Shown here one piece after another: positions 30,396 to 39,119 of a DNA stretch of 64,000 nucleotides; positions within the stretch are counted from its first letter, which is position 1; every line of letters begins with the position of its first letter. The position numbers and the translations under genes are program-made. Under the pieces are notes generated by a model. The model had not been told where the DNA came from and did not search any database. It saw nothing but the letters and a program-made list of their open reading frames with translations. Source of the DNA: Paractinoplanes abujensis (GTDB lineage Bacteria; Actinomycetota; Actinomycetes; Mycobacteriales; Micromonosporaceae); assembly GCF_014204895.1 (NCBI RefSeq), contig NZ_JACHMF010000001.1, positions 9,176,001 through 9,240,000 on the forward strand, in the 5' to 3' direction.

Positions 30396-30590
30396 GTGCC
30401 TAAGTTCAAGCCCCACACCGGCACCGGCAAGCGGGTGAAGGTCACGGGTTCGGGCAAGATCGTCCGACAGAAGGCCGGCAAGCGCCACCTGCTCGAGGGC
30501 AAGTCGTCGCACGTCACCCGCCGCATGACCGGCACCACGGTCGTCGACGAGTCGAACCTCAAGCAAGTTAAGAAGCTGCTGGGCCGCTGA
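30396..30590 (+). CDS. rpmI: Ribosomal protein L35 (bL35)
   Basis: Small basic protein of the large ribosomal subunit. The product is 64 residues, with PKFKPHTGTGKRVKVTGSGK at the N-terminus and RHLLEGKSSHVTRRMTG in the middle, both family marks. The GTG start at 30396 follows GAAAGAGG. It sits between infC and rplT as in almost all bacteria. Confidence 0.97.
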   Translation: MPKFKPHTGTGKRVKVTGSGKIVRQKAGKRHLLEGKSSHVTRRMTGTTVVDESNLKQVKKLLGR

Positions 30591-30629
30591 CGCGCGCGCC
30601 ACATACGTTCCCCTGTTAGGAGTACTGAA

Positions 30630-31022
30630 ATGGCACGCGTCAAGCGGGCAGTCAACGCCCAGAAGAAGCGTCGCACGTTGCTGGAGACCGCCAGCGGATA
30701 CCGCGGTCAGCGCTCGCGCCTGTACCGCAAGGCCAAGGAGCAGGTGCTGCACTCGATGCAGTACTCGTACCGCGACCGCCGTGACCGCAAGGGCGACTTC
30801 CGCCAGCTGTGGATCACGCGCATCAACGCGGGCGCCCGGGCCAACGGCCTGACCTACAACCGCCTCATCCAGGGGCTGCGGCTGGCCGAGATCGAGGTCG
30901 ACCGCAAGATCCTGGCTGACCTCGCGGTGAACGACGCTGCGGCTTTCGCGGCGATCGTCGAAGTTGCCAAGGCTGCGGTTGCGGCCGAGGGCACGGGTGG
31001 CGCTGCCGCCCAGACCGCGTAA
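30630..31022 (+). CDS. rplT: Ribosomal protein L20 (bL20)
   Basis: Binds 23S rRNA early in assembly and represses its own operon in some bacteria. The product is 130 residues. The basic N-terminal extension is [19 protein letters not shown] and the globular C-domain includes [19 protein letters not shown]. The C-terminal 25 residues are alanine-rich and longer than in E. coli. ATG at 30630. A terminator hairpin follows. Confidence 0.97.
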   Translation: MARVKRAVNAQKKRRTLLETASGYRGQRSRLYRKAKEQVLHSMQYSYRDRRDRKGDFRQLWITRINAGARANGLTYNRLIQGLRLAEIEVDRKILADLAVNDAAAFAAIVEVAKAAVAAEGTGGAAAQTA

Positions 31023-31033
31023 GTAAGGCTTTT

Positions 31034-31075
31034 CCGCAGGCGTCTCCCGGGTTCGGGGGGCGCCTGCGGCGTTTC
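31034..31075 (+). terminator. Intrinsic terminator after rplT
   Basis: Stem CCGCAGGCG/CGCCTGCGG (31034-31042 with 31061-31069) with an inner CCCG/CGGG part and tail CGTTTCTTG. It ends the infC-rpmI-rplT operon, 12 bases past the rplT stop. Confidence 0.8.
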
Positions 31076-31266
31076 TTGAGGATCACCTTCAAGATGTCCC
31101 GGCGGGGTGGGGTACGGACCGTCGCTCCCGCGGGGACCCGGGCGGCTTTCGCTGGCCGCTGGCGCGTCCAGAACGCGAAATCCACCCGGGCGACGTGAGT
31201 GAGTGGTTGCGCCCAAAAGCGAACCCCGGCTCAGCCCGCCGCAAGATCGAGAACCTGGATCGGTTG

Positions 31267-32034
31267 ATGACGTTTACGTCCCGTACGCCGCGTGTCGTCG
31301 CGGCCCGCAAATTGCAGCGCCGGCGCGATCGGGAGCAGAGCGGGCGGTTCTTGGCCGAGGGGCCGCAGGCCGTGCGGGAAGCGTTGGCGGCCGGGGTGGT
31401 GCTGGAGTTGTTCGCGACGGCCGACGCCATGAGCCGGCACTCGAATCTGGATGTGCACTTCACCGAGGTGGACGACGAGGCGCTGGCCTCGCTCGCGGAG
31501 ACCGTGCAGCCGCAGGGGCTGGTGGCCGTGTGCGAGCAGGTCGACGTGCCGCTCGCGGAGGCGCTGGCCAAGAAGCCGCGGCTGGTGGCGGTCGTGGCCG
31601 AGATCCGCGACCCCGGTAACGCGGGCACGGTCCTGCGTACGGCGGACGCCGCCGGGGCCGGGACGGTCATCTTCGCGGGGGACGCGGTGGACCCGTACAA
31701 CGGCAAATGCGTCCGCGCGTCGGCCGGCTCGTTGTTTCATGTAGATGTGGTGCGTACCCCGATCGACGTCGTGACCCCGCTGCGCGAAGCCGGCCTGCAG
31801 GTGCTCGCCACCAGCGGCTACGGCGCGGACGACCTGGACACTCTGGCCGACGACGACGTGCTCGCGCGGCCGACGGCGTGGCTGTTCGGCTCCGAGGCGC
31901 ACGGCCTGCCCGGTGAGCTGCTCGAGGCGGCCGACCGGCAGGTGCGCGTCCCGATCTACGGTGGGGCCGAGAGCCTCAACCTGGCCGCGGCCGCCGCCGT
32001 CTGCCTCTACGCCTCGGCAAGGGCCCAGCGCTGA
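31267..32034 (+). CDS. SpoU/TrmH-family rRNA 2'-O-methyltransferase
   Basis: Methylates a ribose 2'-OH in rRNA or tRNA using SAM, with the family's knotted fold. From the ATG at 31267 it has 255 residues; an upstream GTG at 31195 is possible but adds a segment without family features. Substrate-binding N-domain: RTPRVVAARKLQRRRDREQ and FLAEGPQAVREAL. SpoU motifs are AEIRDPGNAGTVLRTADAAG, WLFGSEAHGLP and VPIYGGAESLNLAAAAAVCL. Its place after rplT is the conserved tsnR-like position in actinobacteria. The exact nucleotide target is unknown. TGATG overlap with the next gene. Confidence 0.93.
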   Translation: MTFTSRTPRVVAARKLQRRRDREQSGRFLAEGPQAVREALAAGVVLELFATADAMSRHSNLDVHFTEVDDEALASLAETVQPQGLVAVCEQVDVPLAEALAKKPRLVAVVAEIRDPGNAGTVLRTADAAGAGTVIFAGDAVDPYNGKCVRASAGSLFHVDVVRTPIDVVTPLREAGLQVLATSGYGADDLDTLADDDVLARPTAWLFGSEAHGLPGELLEAADRQVRVPIYGGAESLNLAAAAAVCLYASARAQR

Positions 32035-33038
32035 TGCGGGCGATCGTCTACGACGCCGTCGGCGCCGCGCCCCGCGTGGCCGAGGTCGCCGAGCCCATCT
32101 GCCCGCCCGACGGGGCCGTGATCGAGGTGCGGGCCACCGGCATCTGCCGCTCCGACTGGCACGCCTGGCGCGGCCACGACCCGGTGCCGCTGCCGCACGT
32201 CCCCGGGCACGAGTTCGCCGGTGTGGTCGTGGCCACCGGCCCCACGGTCAAGGGCTTCGACATCGGCGACCGGGTCACCGCGCCCTTCGTCAACGGCTGT
32301 GGCGCCTGCGAGTTCTGCGCCGCGGGCCGGGCCCAGATCTGCCCCGACCAGACCCAGCCCGGCTTCACCCACGCCGGCTCGTTCGCGGAGCGGGTCGTGG
32401 TGCGCGCGGCCGACACCAACCTCGTGCGCCTGCCCGACAGCGTGGGCTTCGTGCAGGCGGCCTCGCTGGGGTGCCGTTTCGCGACCGCGTTCCGCGCCCT
32501 GACCGGCCATGGTCCCGTACGGGACGACGCTGTCATCGCCGTTTACGGCTGCGGCGGCGTCGGCTTGTCGGCCATCCTGATCGCAACCGCGCTCAACTTC
32601 CGGGTCCTCGCCGTCGACCCGTCCCCGGCCGCCAACTCGCTGGCCGCCTCGCTCGGCGCCGTGATCGTCCACGAGATCACCGAGGAGGCCGACATCGCGA
32701 TCGACGCCTACGGGTCGGCCGCCACCGCCGAGGCCTCGGTGCGCGCCCTGCGCCGCGGGGGCCGGCACGTGCAGGTCGGCCTGATGCTCGGAGCGGACGC
32801 CCGCGCCCCGCTGCCCTGGGATCTGGTGGTGGCCCGCGAGTTGCAGGTGGTCGGCTCGCACGGCATGGCCGCGGCCGACTACCCGCCCATGCTCGACCTG
32901 GTGGCGCGGGGCCGGCTCGACCCGGGCCTGCTCGTCGGCTCGGAGATCCCCCTGGAGGCGGCGGGGATCGCGCTGACCGCCATGGATTCGCCGATCCCGG
33001 CCCACGCCGGAATGGTCGTCGCCGTCCGGCCCGGCTGA
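32034..33038 (+). CDS. Zinc-dependent alcohol dehydrogenase-like oxidoreductase
   Basis: Medium-chain dehydrogenase, substrate unknown. The product is 334 residues. Catalytic-zinc ligands are seen in GICRSDWHAW and GHEFAGVV, and the structural-zinc cysteines are CGACEFCAAGRAQIC. The GroES-like domain is followed by a Rossmann domain with YGCGGVGLSAILIA. The start shares one base with the methyltransferase stop (TGATG), so both are probably translated from one message. There is no metabolic neighbour to suggest a pathway. Confidence 0.92.
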   Translation: MRAIVYDAVGAAPRVAEVAEPICPPDGAVIEVRATGICRSDWHAWRGHDPVPLPHVPGHEFAGVVVATGPTVKGFDIGDRVTAPFVNGCGACEFCAAGRAQICPDQTQPGFTHAGSFAERVVVRAADTNLVRLPDSVGFVQAASLGCRFATAFRALTGHGPVRDDAVIAVYGCGGVGLSAILIATALNFRVLAVDPSPAANSLAASLGAVIVHEITEEADIAIDAYGSAATAEASVRALRRGGRHVQVGLMLGADARAPLPWDLVVARELQVVGSHGMAAADYPPMLDLVARGRLDPGLLVGSEIPLEAAGIALTAMDSPIPAHAGMVVAVRPG

Positions 33039-33044
33039 CGCGAT

Positions 33045-34260
<1,216 letters not shown>

Positions 34261-34264
34261 GCAC

Positions 34265-36742
34265 ATGAAAACCTCGCTTTCCTGGCTTCGGGAATTCGTC
34301 GAGCTGCCCGCCGGCCTCACCGCCGAACAGCTCGACGACGCGCTGACCAACCTCGGCATGGAGGTCGAGTCGATCGTCGACCAGGCCGCCACCGTCCGGG
34401 GCGACCTGGTGGTGGGTCGCGTGCTCACGATCGAGGAACTGACCGGGTTCAAGAAGCCGATCCGTTTCACCACCGTCGACGTGGGCCGCGCGGAACCGCA
34501 GGAGATCGTCTGCGGCGCCCGCAACTTCGCCGAGGGCGACCTGGTGGCGGTCATCCTGCCCGGCGGCGAGCTCCCCGGCGGCTTCAAGATCGGCGCCCGC
34601 AAGACGTACGGGCGGAACTCGAACGGCATGATCTGCTCGGCCGCCGAGCTGGGCCTGAGCGGCGATCATGACGGCATCATCGTGCTCGCGCCCGACGCCG
34701 CGCGGCCCGGCGACGACGCACGGCCCGTGGTGGGGCTGGCCGACGTGCTGGTCGAGGTCGAGATCACGCCCGACCGGGGCTACGAGATGAGCCTGCGGGG
34801 CCTGGCCCGCGAGCTGTCGTACGTGTTCTCCGCCGCCTACACCGACCCCGCCGCTGTGCCCGCGGCGGGCGCCACCGGCGAGACGCCGTACGAGGTCAAG
34901 ATCGACGACACGCTCGGCTGCGATCGCTTCTCGGCGCGTGTGGTGCGTGGCATCGACCCGAACGCGCCCTCGCCCGAGTGGATGCAGCGGCGCCTGGTCG
35001 CGGCGGGCATCCGCACGATCTCGCTGCCCGTCGACATCACCAACTACCTGATGCTCGAACTCGGCCAGCCGATGCACGTGTTCGACCTCAACCGGCTCGA
35101 CGGCGGCCTGGTCGTGCGCCGGGCCAAGCCGGGCGAGAAGCTGACTACTCTCGACGGCGTGGCCCGCGTGCTCGACGCCGAAGACATGGTGATCTGCGAC
35201 GACACCGGCCCGATCTCACTGGCCGCGGTCATGGGCGGCGAGACCAGCGAGTGGCAGCCCGACACGGTCGACGTGCTGCTCGAGGCCGCCCACTGGGACC
35301 CGGTGATGGTCGGCCGCACGGCCCGCCGCCACAAGCTGTTCAGCGAGGCCGCCAAGCGCTGGGAACGGGGCGTCGACCCGCAGCTCACGCTGGTCGCGCT
35401 GGAGCGCGCGGTACAGATCCTGACCGAGCACGCCGGCGGCACGCCCGACGAGCGCGTGCTCGACATCAACCACGTGGCCGCGCCCGCGACGATCACGCTC
35501 GACCCGGCGTTGCCGTCGCGGCGGATCGGCCTGGCCTACGACACCGACCAGGTGGCCGCGCTGCTGTCGCAGGTCGGCTGTCACGTCACCGGGGCCGGCC
35601 CGCTCGAGGTCACCCCGCCGTCCTGGCGGCCCGACCTGCTGGCCCCGATCGACCTGGTCGAAGAGGTGGCCCGGCTGGGCGGCTACAACGACATCCCGTC
35701 GCTCCTGCCGCCCGCGCGCGGCGGCAGCGGCTTCACGGCGGTGCAGCACCGCCGGCGCACGGTGGGCCGCGCGCTGGCCGAGAACGGCTACGTCGAGGTC
35801 CTGTCGTACCCGTTCGTGGCGCCGGCCGCGGCCGACCAGCTCGGCTACCCGGCCGACGACCCGCGGCGCAGCGCCGTGCGGCTGACCAACCCGCTCAGCG
35901 AGCAGGAGCCGCTGCTGCGCACGTCGCTGCTGCCCACCCTGCTCGGCACGCTCCGGCGCAACCTGGGCCGGGGCCAGCGGGACGTGGCGCTGTTCGAGAT
36001 GGGCACGGTCTTCCTGCCCCGCCTGGCCTCGACCGCCCCGCCCGCGATGGGCGTCGACCGCCGGCCCACGCCTGACGAGTGGGCCGCGGCCAACGAGATC
36101 GTGCCCGTGCAGCCGTGGCACCTCGCGGTCGCGCTGACCGGCCAGATCGAGCCGGCCGGCTGGTGGGGCGAGGGTCGCGCGGCCACCTGGGCCGACGCGG
36201 TCGAGGCGGCCCGGATCGCGATCGCGGCGGCCGGGGTCACTGCCGACCGTGTGTCGGTGGCCGCCGCCGAGCTCGCGCCGTGGCACCCGGGCCGCTGCGC
36301 GGCGATCTCGGTCGACGGCACGGTCGTGGGCCACGCGGGCGAGCTGCACCCGGCCGTGGTGTCCGCGTTCGAGCTGCCCAAGCGCACCTGCGTGACAGAG
36401 CTCGACCTGGACGCGCTGCCGCTGCCGCCGGTCACCCAGGCCCCGGTGATCTCGTCGTTCCCGCCCGCCCTGATCGACGTGGCGCTGGTGCTCGACGCCG
36501 CGGTGCCGGCCGCCGACGTCTCCGCGGTGCTGGCCTCGGGCGCGGGCCCGCTGCTGGAGTCGGTGTCCCTGTTCGACCTGTACGAGTCGGAGCAGCTGGG
36601 CGAGAACAAGAAGTCGCTCGCCTACAAGCTCACCTTCCGGGCCCCCGACCGCACGCTCACCACCGAGGAGACCCTGGCCGCCCGCGACGCCGCCGTGGCC
36701 GCGGTCACCTCCCGCTTCGGCGCCGTCCTGCGCGGCGCCTGA
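34265..36742 (+). CDS. pheT: Phenylalanine-tRNA ligase beta subunit
   Basis: Structural and editing subunit of PheRS. The product is 825 residues. Domains in order: N-terminal MKTSLSWLREFVELPAGL, the EMAP-type tRNA-binding OB fold (VVGRVLTIEELTGFKKPIRF, GMICSAAELGL), the B3/B4 editing domain, the B5 domain, a catalytic-like core and the C-terminal ferredoxin-fold anticodon-binding domain (FPPALIDVALVLDAAVPAAD, YESEQLGENKKSLAYKL). The ATG at 34265 follows GGAGG inside the pheS end. The stop lies in a 34-bp tandem duplication. Confidence 0.96.
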   Translation: MKTSLSWLREFVELPAGLTAEQLDDALTNLGMEVESIVDQAATVRGDLVVGRVLTIEELTGFKKPIRFTTVDVGRAEPQEIVCGARNFAEGDLVAVILPGGELPGGFKIGARKTYGRNSNGMICSAAELGLSGDHDGIIVLAPDAARPGDDARPVVGLADVLVEVEITPDRGYEMSLRGLARELSYVFSAAYTDPAAVPAAGATGETPYEVKIDDTLGCDRFSARVVRGIDPNAPSPEWMQRRLVAAGIRTISLPVDITNYLMLELGQPMHVFDLNRLDGGLVVRRAKPGEKLTTLDGVARVLDAEDMVICDDTGPISLAAVMGGETSEWQPDTVDVLLEAAHWDPVMVGRTARRHKLFSEAAKRWERGVDPQLTLVALERAVQILTEHAGGTPDERVLDINHVAAPATITLDPALPSRRIGLAYDTDQVAALLSQVGCHVTGAGPLEVTPPSWRPDLLAPIDLVEEVARLGGYNDIPSLLPPARGGSGFTAVQHRRRTVGRALAENGYVEVLSYPFVAPAAADQLGYPADDPRRSAVRLTNPLSEQEPLLRTSLLPTLLGTLRRNLGRGQRDVALFEMGTVFLPRLASTAPPAMGVDRRPTPDEWAAANEIVPVQPWHLAVALTGQIEPAGWWGEGRAATWADAVEAARIAIAAAGVTADRVSVAAAELAPWHPGRCAAISVDGTVVGHAGELHPAVVSAFELPKRTCVTELDLDALPLPPVTQAPVISSFPPALIDVALVLDAAVPAADVSAVLASGAGPLLESVSLFDLYESEQLGENKKSLAYKLTFRAPDRTLTTEETLAARDAAVAAVTSRFGAVLRGA

Positions 36743-36786
36743 TCTTCCCGGCGGCGCCGTCCTGCGCGGCGCCTGACCTTCCCGGC
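36719..36786. repeat. 34-bp tandem duplication across the pheT stop
   Basis: 36719-36752 and 36753-36786 are identical except one base (GATC versus GACC). Each begins GGCGCCGTCCTGCGCGGC and contains a TGA. The first copy encodes the last pheT codons, and the second is a non-coding echo just before the terminator. Confidence 0.9.
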
Positions 36787-36825
36787 AGCGCCGGGCCCGC
36801 TCACCGCGGGCCCGGCGCTGTCCCC
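36786..36825 (+). terminator. Strong hairpin ending pheST, overlapping a convergent gene
   Basis: A perfect 15-pair stem (36786-36800 with 36806-36820, CAGCGCCGGGCCCGC) with a five-base loop and tail TCCCCGTTCC. Its 3' half codes for the last residues of the convergent small membrane protein. Confidence 0.75.
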
Positions 36826-37103
36826 GTTCCGCCGCAGGACGGGCACGTCGTGGCCGGGGAGTGCCGGTCCTCAAAGCCGTCGCCGGTGAAGTTCAGCGTG
36901 CGTTCCGGCTCCCGGCCCAGCCATCCCGTGCCGTGGCACGGCAGGCAATGGATACGCGGAGACGCCGCCATCTGACGCCGGCGACCAGCCCGATGACCGA
37001 GGAAAGCCTGCGCGGCCCATCGCGTCTCGCTGAACTGCCATTTGAGAACGATGGCGGCCCCGACGATCAGCAGCAGGCCGAATGTCACCAGTAGCCACGT
37101 CAT
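36801..37103 (-). CDS. Small membrane protein with two CxxCxGxG zinc motifs
   Basis: 100 residues, function unknown. One N-terminal membrane helix (MTWLLVTFGLLLIVGAAIVL) is followed by a basic stretch and two DnaJ-type zinc half-motifs, CLPCHGTGW and CPSCGGTGT. They lie 31 residues apart and could together bind one zinc. The ATG at 37103 is only eight bases after a GATAAT -10-like hexamer, so the transcript may be nearly leaderless. The last codons lie in the pheST terminator hairpin. DnaJ-like CxxCxGxG pairs act in protein or thiol handling elsewhere; that role here is only a guess. Confidence 0.7.
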   Translation of the reverse strand: MTWLLVTFGLLLIVGAAIVLKWQFSETRWAAQAFLGHRAGRRRQMAASPRIHCLPCHGTGWLGREPERTLNFTGDGFEDRHSPATTCPSCGGTGTAPGPR

Positions 37104-37111
37104 GAGTACGC

Positions 37112-37117
37112 ATTATC
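37112..37117 (-). promoter_or_regulatory. -10-like hexamer of the small zinc-motif gene
   Basis: GATAAT on the minus strand, eight bases before the ATG at 37103. The surrounding DNA is otherwise very GC-rich, which makes it stand out. No clear -35. Confidence 0.4.
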
Positions 37118-37247
37118 CGCGCGAGCAGGCCGGTAATCGGCAGCCGATCGGGCGTACCCGGGCGAGTTACTCACCTTTCCGACGGCGAGGCCGGGTTGTT
37201 TGACTGTCGGTCGTCACCCTCGTCCCAGGAAAGCGAAAACCGCTCCG

Positions 37248-39119
37248 ATGACTGTCGCGCCGCACGACATCCCGTTTGTTCTTCTCGCCACCACCGGGGA
37301 GCGGCTCGGTTGGATCTACGCCGACCGTGACCACGCCCCGCAGCCGTTCGGAGAACCGGGGCCGGAGCCCACGCCGGTGTCGCCCGGACTGCAGGAATTC
37401 CTCCGCCGCGCGGTGCGCAGCAAAGCCCGGTGGCGGCGAAGCTCGATCCGGATCGGAATTGCATTGGGATTCGCCTGTTTCGGTTACGGCATTTGGCGAA
37501 TTCACCTGGACGGTGGTTTCAATCCGCTATTCGGCACCCTTGCCAAGATCTCTTTCTGCGGCGGACTCGGCGGCGCGATTCTGACCACCATCGGACCGTG
37601 GCTGATCCGGCGAGCCATAACCGTCACCGAGGCCGGCCATGCGGCGCGCCACCGGGCGGCCGTCGCCCAGTGGGAGGCGCGCCGCGATGACCACGAGGAA
37701 CAGCAACGGATCGCCGCCGGCGGCCGGCACGAATGGGTCGCGGCGGCACCCTCACCCGGCCACCGGCGTGTCGACATCATCGGCGGCACCATGTTCGGTT
37801 GGGAGGCCGTAGTCACCGTCTACGGTGCATCGCTGCTCGCCACCCGCGGGGCCATGACCCTGGTCGACTTCACCGGTGACGGGGTCTGCGCCGAGTTGAT
37901 GCGACTCGCCACCGCGACCGAACGATCCGTGCGACGGCTGCACCTGCCGGCCGATCTGGCCGAGTTCGACCTCCTGGCCGGTCTGAGCCCTGGCGAACTG
38001 GTCGACTGCCTGGTCGAAGCGATGCACGGCGACGGCCGGGGTGGGCGGGCCGACCGCTCCGAGGACTGGCTGTTGCTGACCGAGATCTGCGAGGTGCTCG
38101 GCGAACGGCCCAGCCTGGCCCGGCTGCTGGCCGCGCTGCGAACACTCACGGACCGCAGGAGTCAGGATGTGCTGTCATCCGACGAGATCGAGCGGTTGCT
38201 CGACCAGCATCCGGACGAGAACCGCCGCCAGCTCTACCCGCAACTGCGACGGATCGAGGCGTTCCTGCATCCGCTGGCGGCGATGGGCAGCGCCGCCCAG
38301 GCCGTGGAGCCTGCCTCGCTGACCTGCCTGATCACCGGTTCCGACGGCGGCGACGCGCAGAATGACCTGTTGCGGGATCTGATCCTGCATTGGCTGACCC
38401 GGCTCGTGCGGCGCCGGTTGCGGCCGATGGGCTCCCTCGTCGTGCTGGGCGCCGACGAGGTGGATCACCGGGCGATCGAGAAACTCAGCACGCTGTGCGA
38501 GCGGAACGGCGTGCGGCTGGTGCTGTTCTTCGCCCACCTGCGGGCCGAGGCGCTGCACACCATCGGTGGGGGTGAGGTCGCCCTGATGCGGCTCGGCAAC
38601 CATCACGAGGCGAGCCAGGCCGCTGACTACATCGGCAAGGGGCACAAGTTCGTTCTCAGCCAGCTCACCCGCACGCTCGGCGGCAGCGACACGCACACGC
38701 TCTCGGACACCAGCGGGCAATCCAGTACGGACGGCGGGTCGGGCACCATGTCGTTCGGAAACCGGCGGACGCGCGGTCGGGCGTACGGGAAAACCTGGAA
38801 CCTGACCCGTAACTGGTCCCAGACGGTGGCGACAGCCCGCGGCCAGAACTGGAGTGACGCCTCGTCGGTGCAGCGAACCTACGAGTACACGGTGGAGCCG
38901 CGGGCGCTGCAGGACCTTCCCGAGTACGCGATGGTGCACGTCCGGTCCGAAGGCCGCGAGACGACGATCCAGGCCGTCGAGGTCGACCCGGCCATCGTCA
39001 TGCTGCCGCACGTCTCGATGTACCCGCGGCCAGATGCTGCGGTGCGGACGAAACAGCAGGTCACCGAGGGTGCACATTCGGCTGAGCCCTCCCGGGGTCC
39101 TTGGGGTGGCCGGTCGTGA
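37248..39119 (+). CDS. Membrane-anchored degenerate HerA/VirD4-type ATPase
   Basis: 623 residues, no named family. A cytoplasmic N-terminus is followed by two membrane helices (about 67-84, IRIGIALGFACFGYGIWRI, and 99-120), a charged helix, then an ATPase-like domain. The place of the P-loop reads IIGGTMFGWEAVVTVYGASL (residues 177-196), where GxGKS would be expected but no lysine is present. The following LVDFTGDGVCAELMRLA fits the strand after a P-loop in VirD4/HerA proteins. A Walker-B-like LVVLGADEV is near 397. Near 515-540 is a Trp/Ser/Gln-rich stretch. I use the ATG at 37248; a TTG lies at 37200. GTGA overlap with the ATPase gene. Confidence 0.7.
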   Translation: MTVAPHDIPFVLLATTGERLGWIYADRDHAPQPFGEPGPEPTPVSPGLQEFLRRAVRSKARWRRSSIRIGIALGFACFGYGIWRIHLDGGFNPLFGTLAKISFCGGLGGAILTTIGPWLIRRAITVTEAGHAARHRAAVAQWEARRDDHEEQQRIAAGGRHEWVAAAPSPGHRRVDIIGGTMFGWEAVVTVYGASLLATRGAMTLVDFTGDGVCAELMRLATATERSVRRLHLPADLAEFDLLAGLSPGELVDCLVEAMHGDGRGGRADRSEDWLLLTEICEVLGERPSLARLLAALRTLTDRRSQDVLSSDEIERLLDQHPDENRRQLYPQLRRIEAFLHPLAAMGSAAQAVEPASLTCLITGSDGGDAQNDLLRDLILHWLTRLVRRRLRPMGSLVVLGADEVDHRAIEKLSTLCERNGVRLVLFFAHLRAEALHTIGGGEVALMRLGNHHEASQAADYIGKGHKFVLSQLTRTLGGSDTHTLSDTSGQSSTDGGSGTMSFGNRRTRGRAYGKTWNLTRNWSQTVATARGQNWSDASSVQRTYEYTVEPRALQDLPEYAMVHVRSEGRETTIQAVEVDPAIVMLPHVSMYPRPDAAVRTKQQVTEGAHSAEPSRGPWGGRS

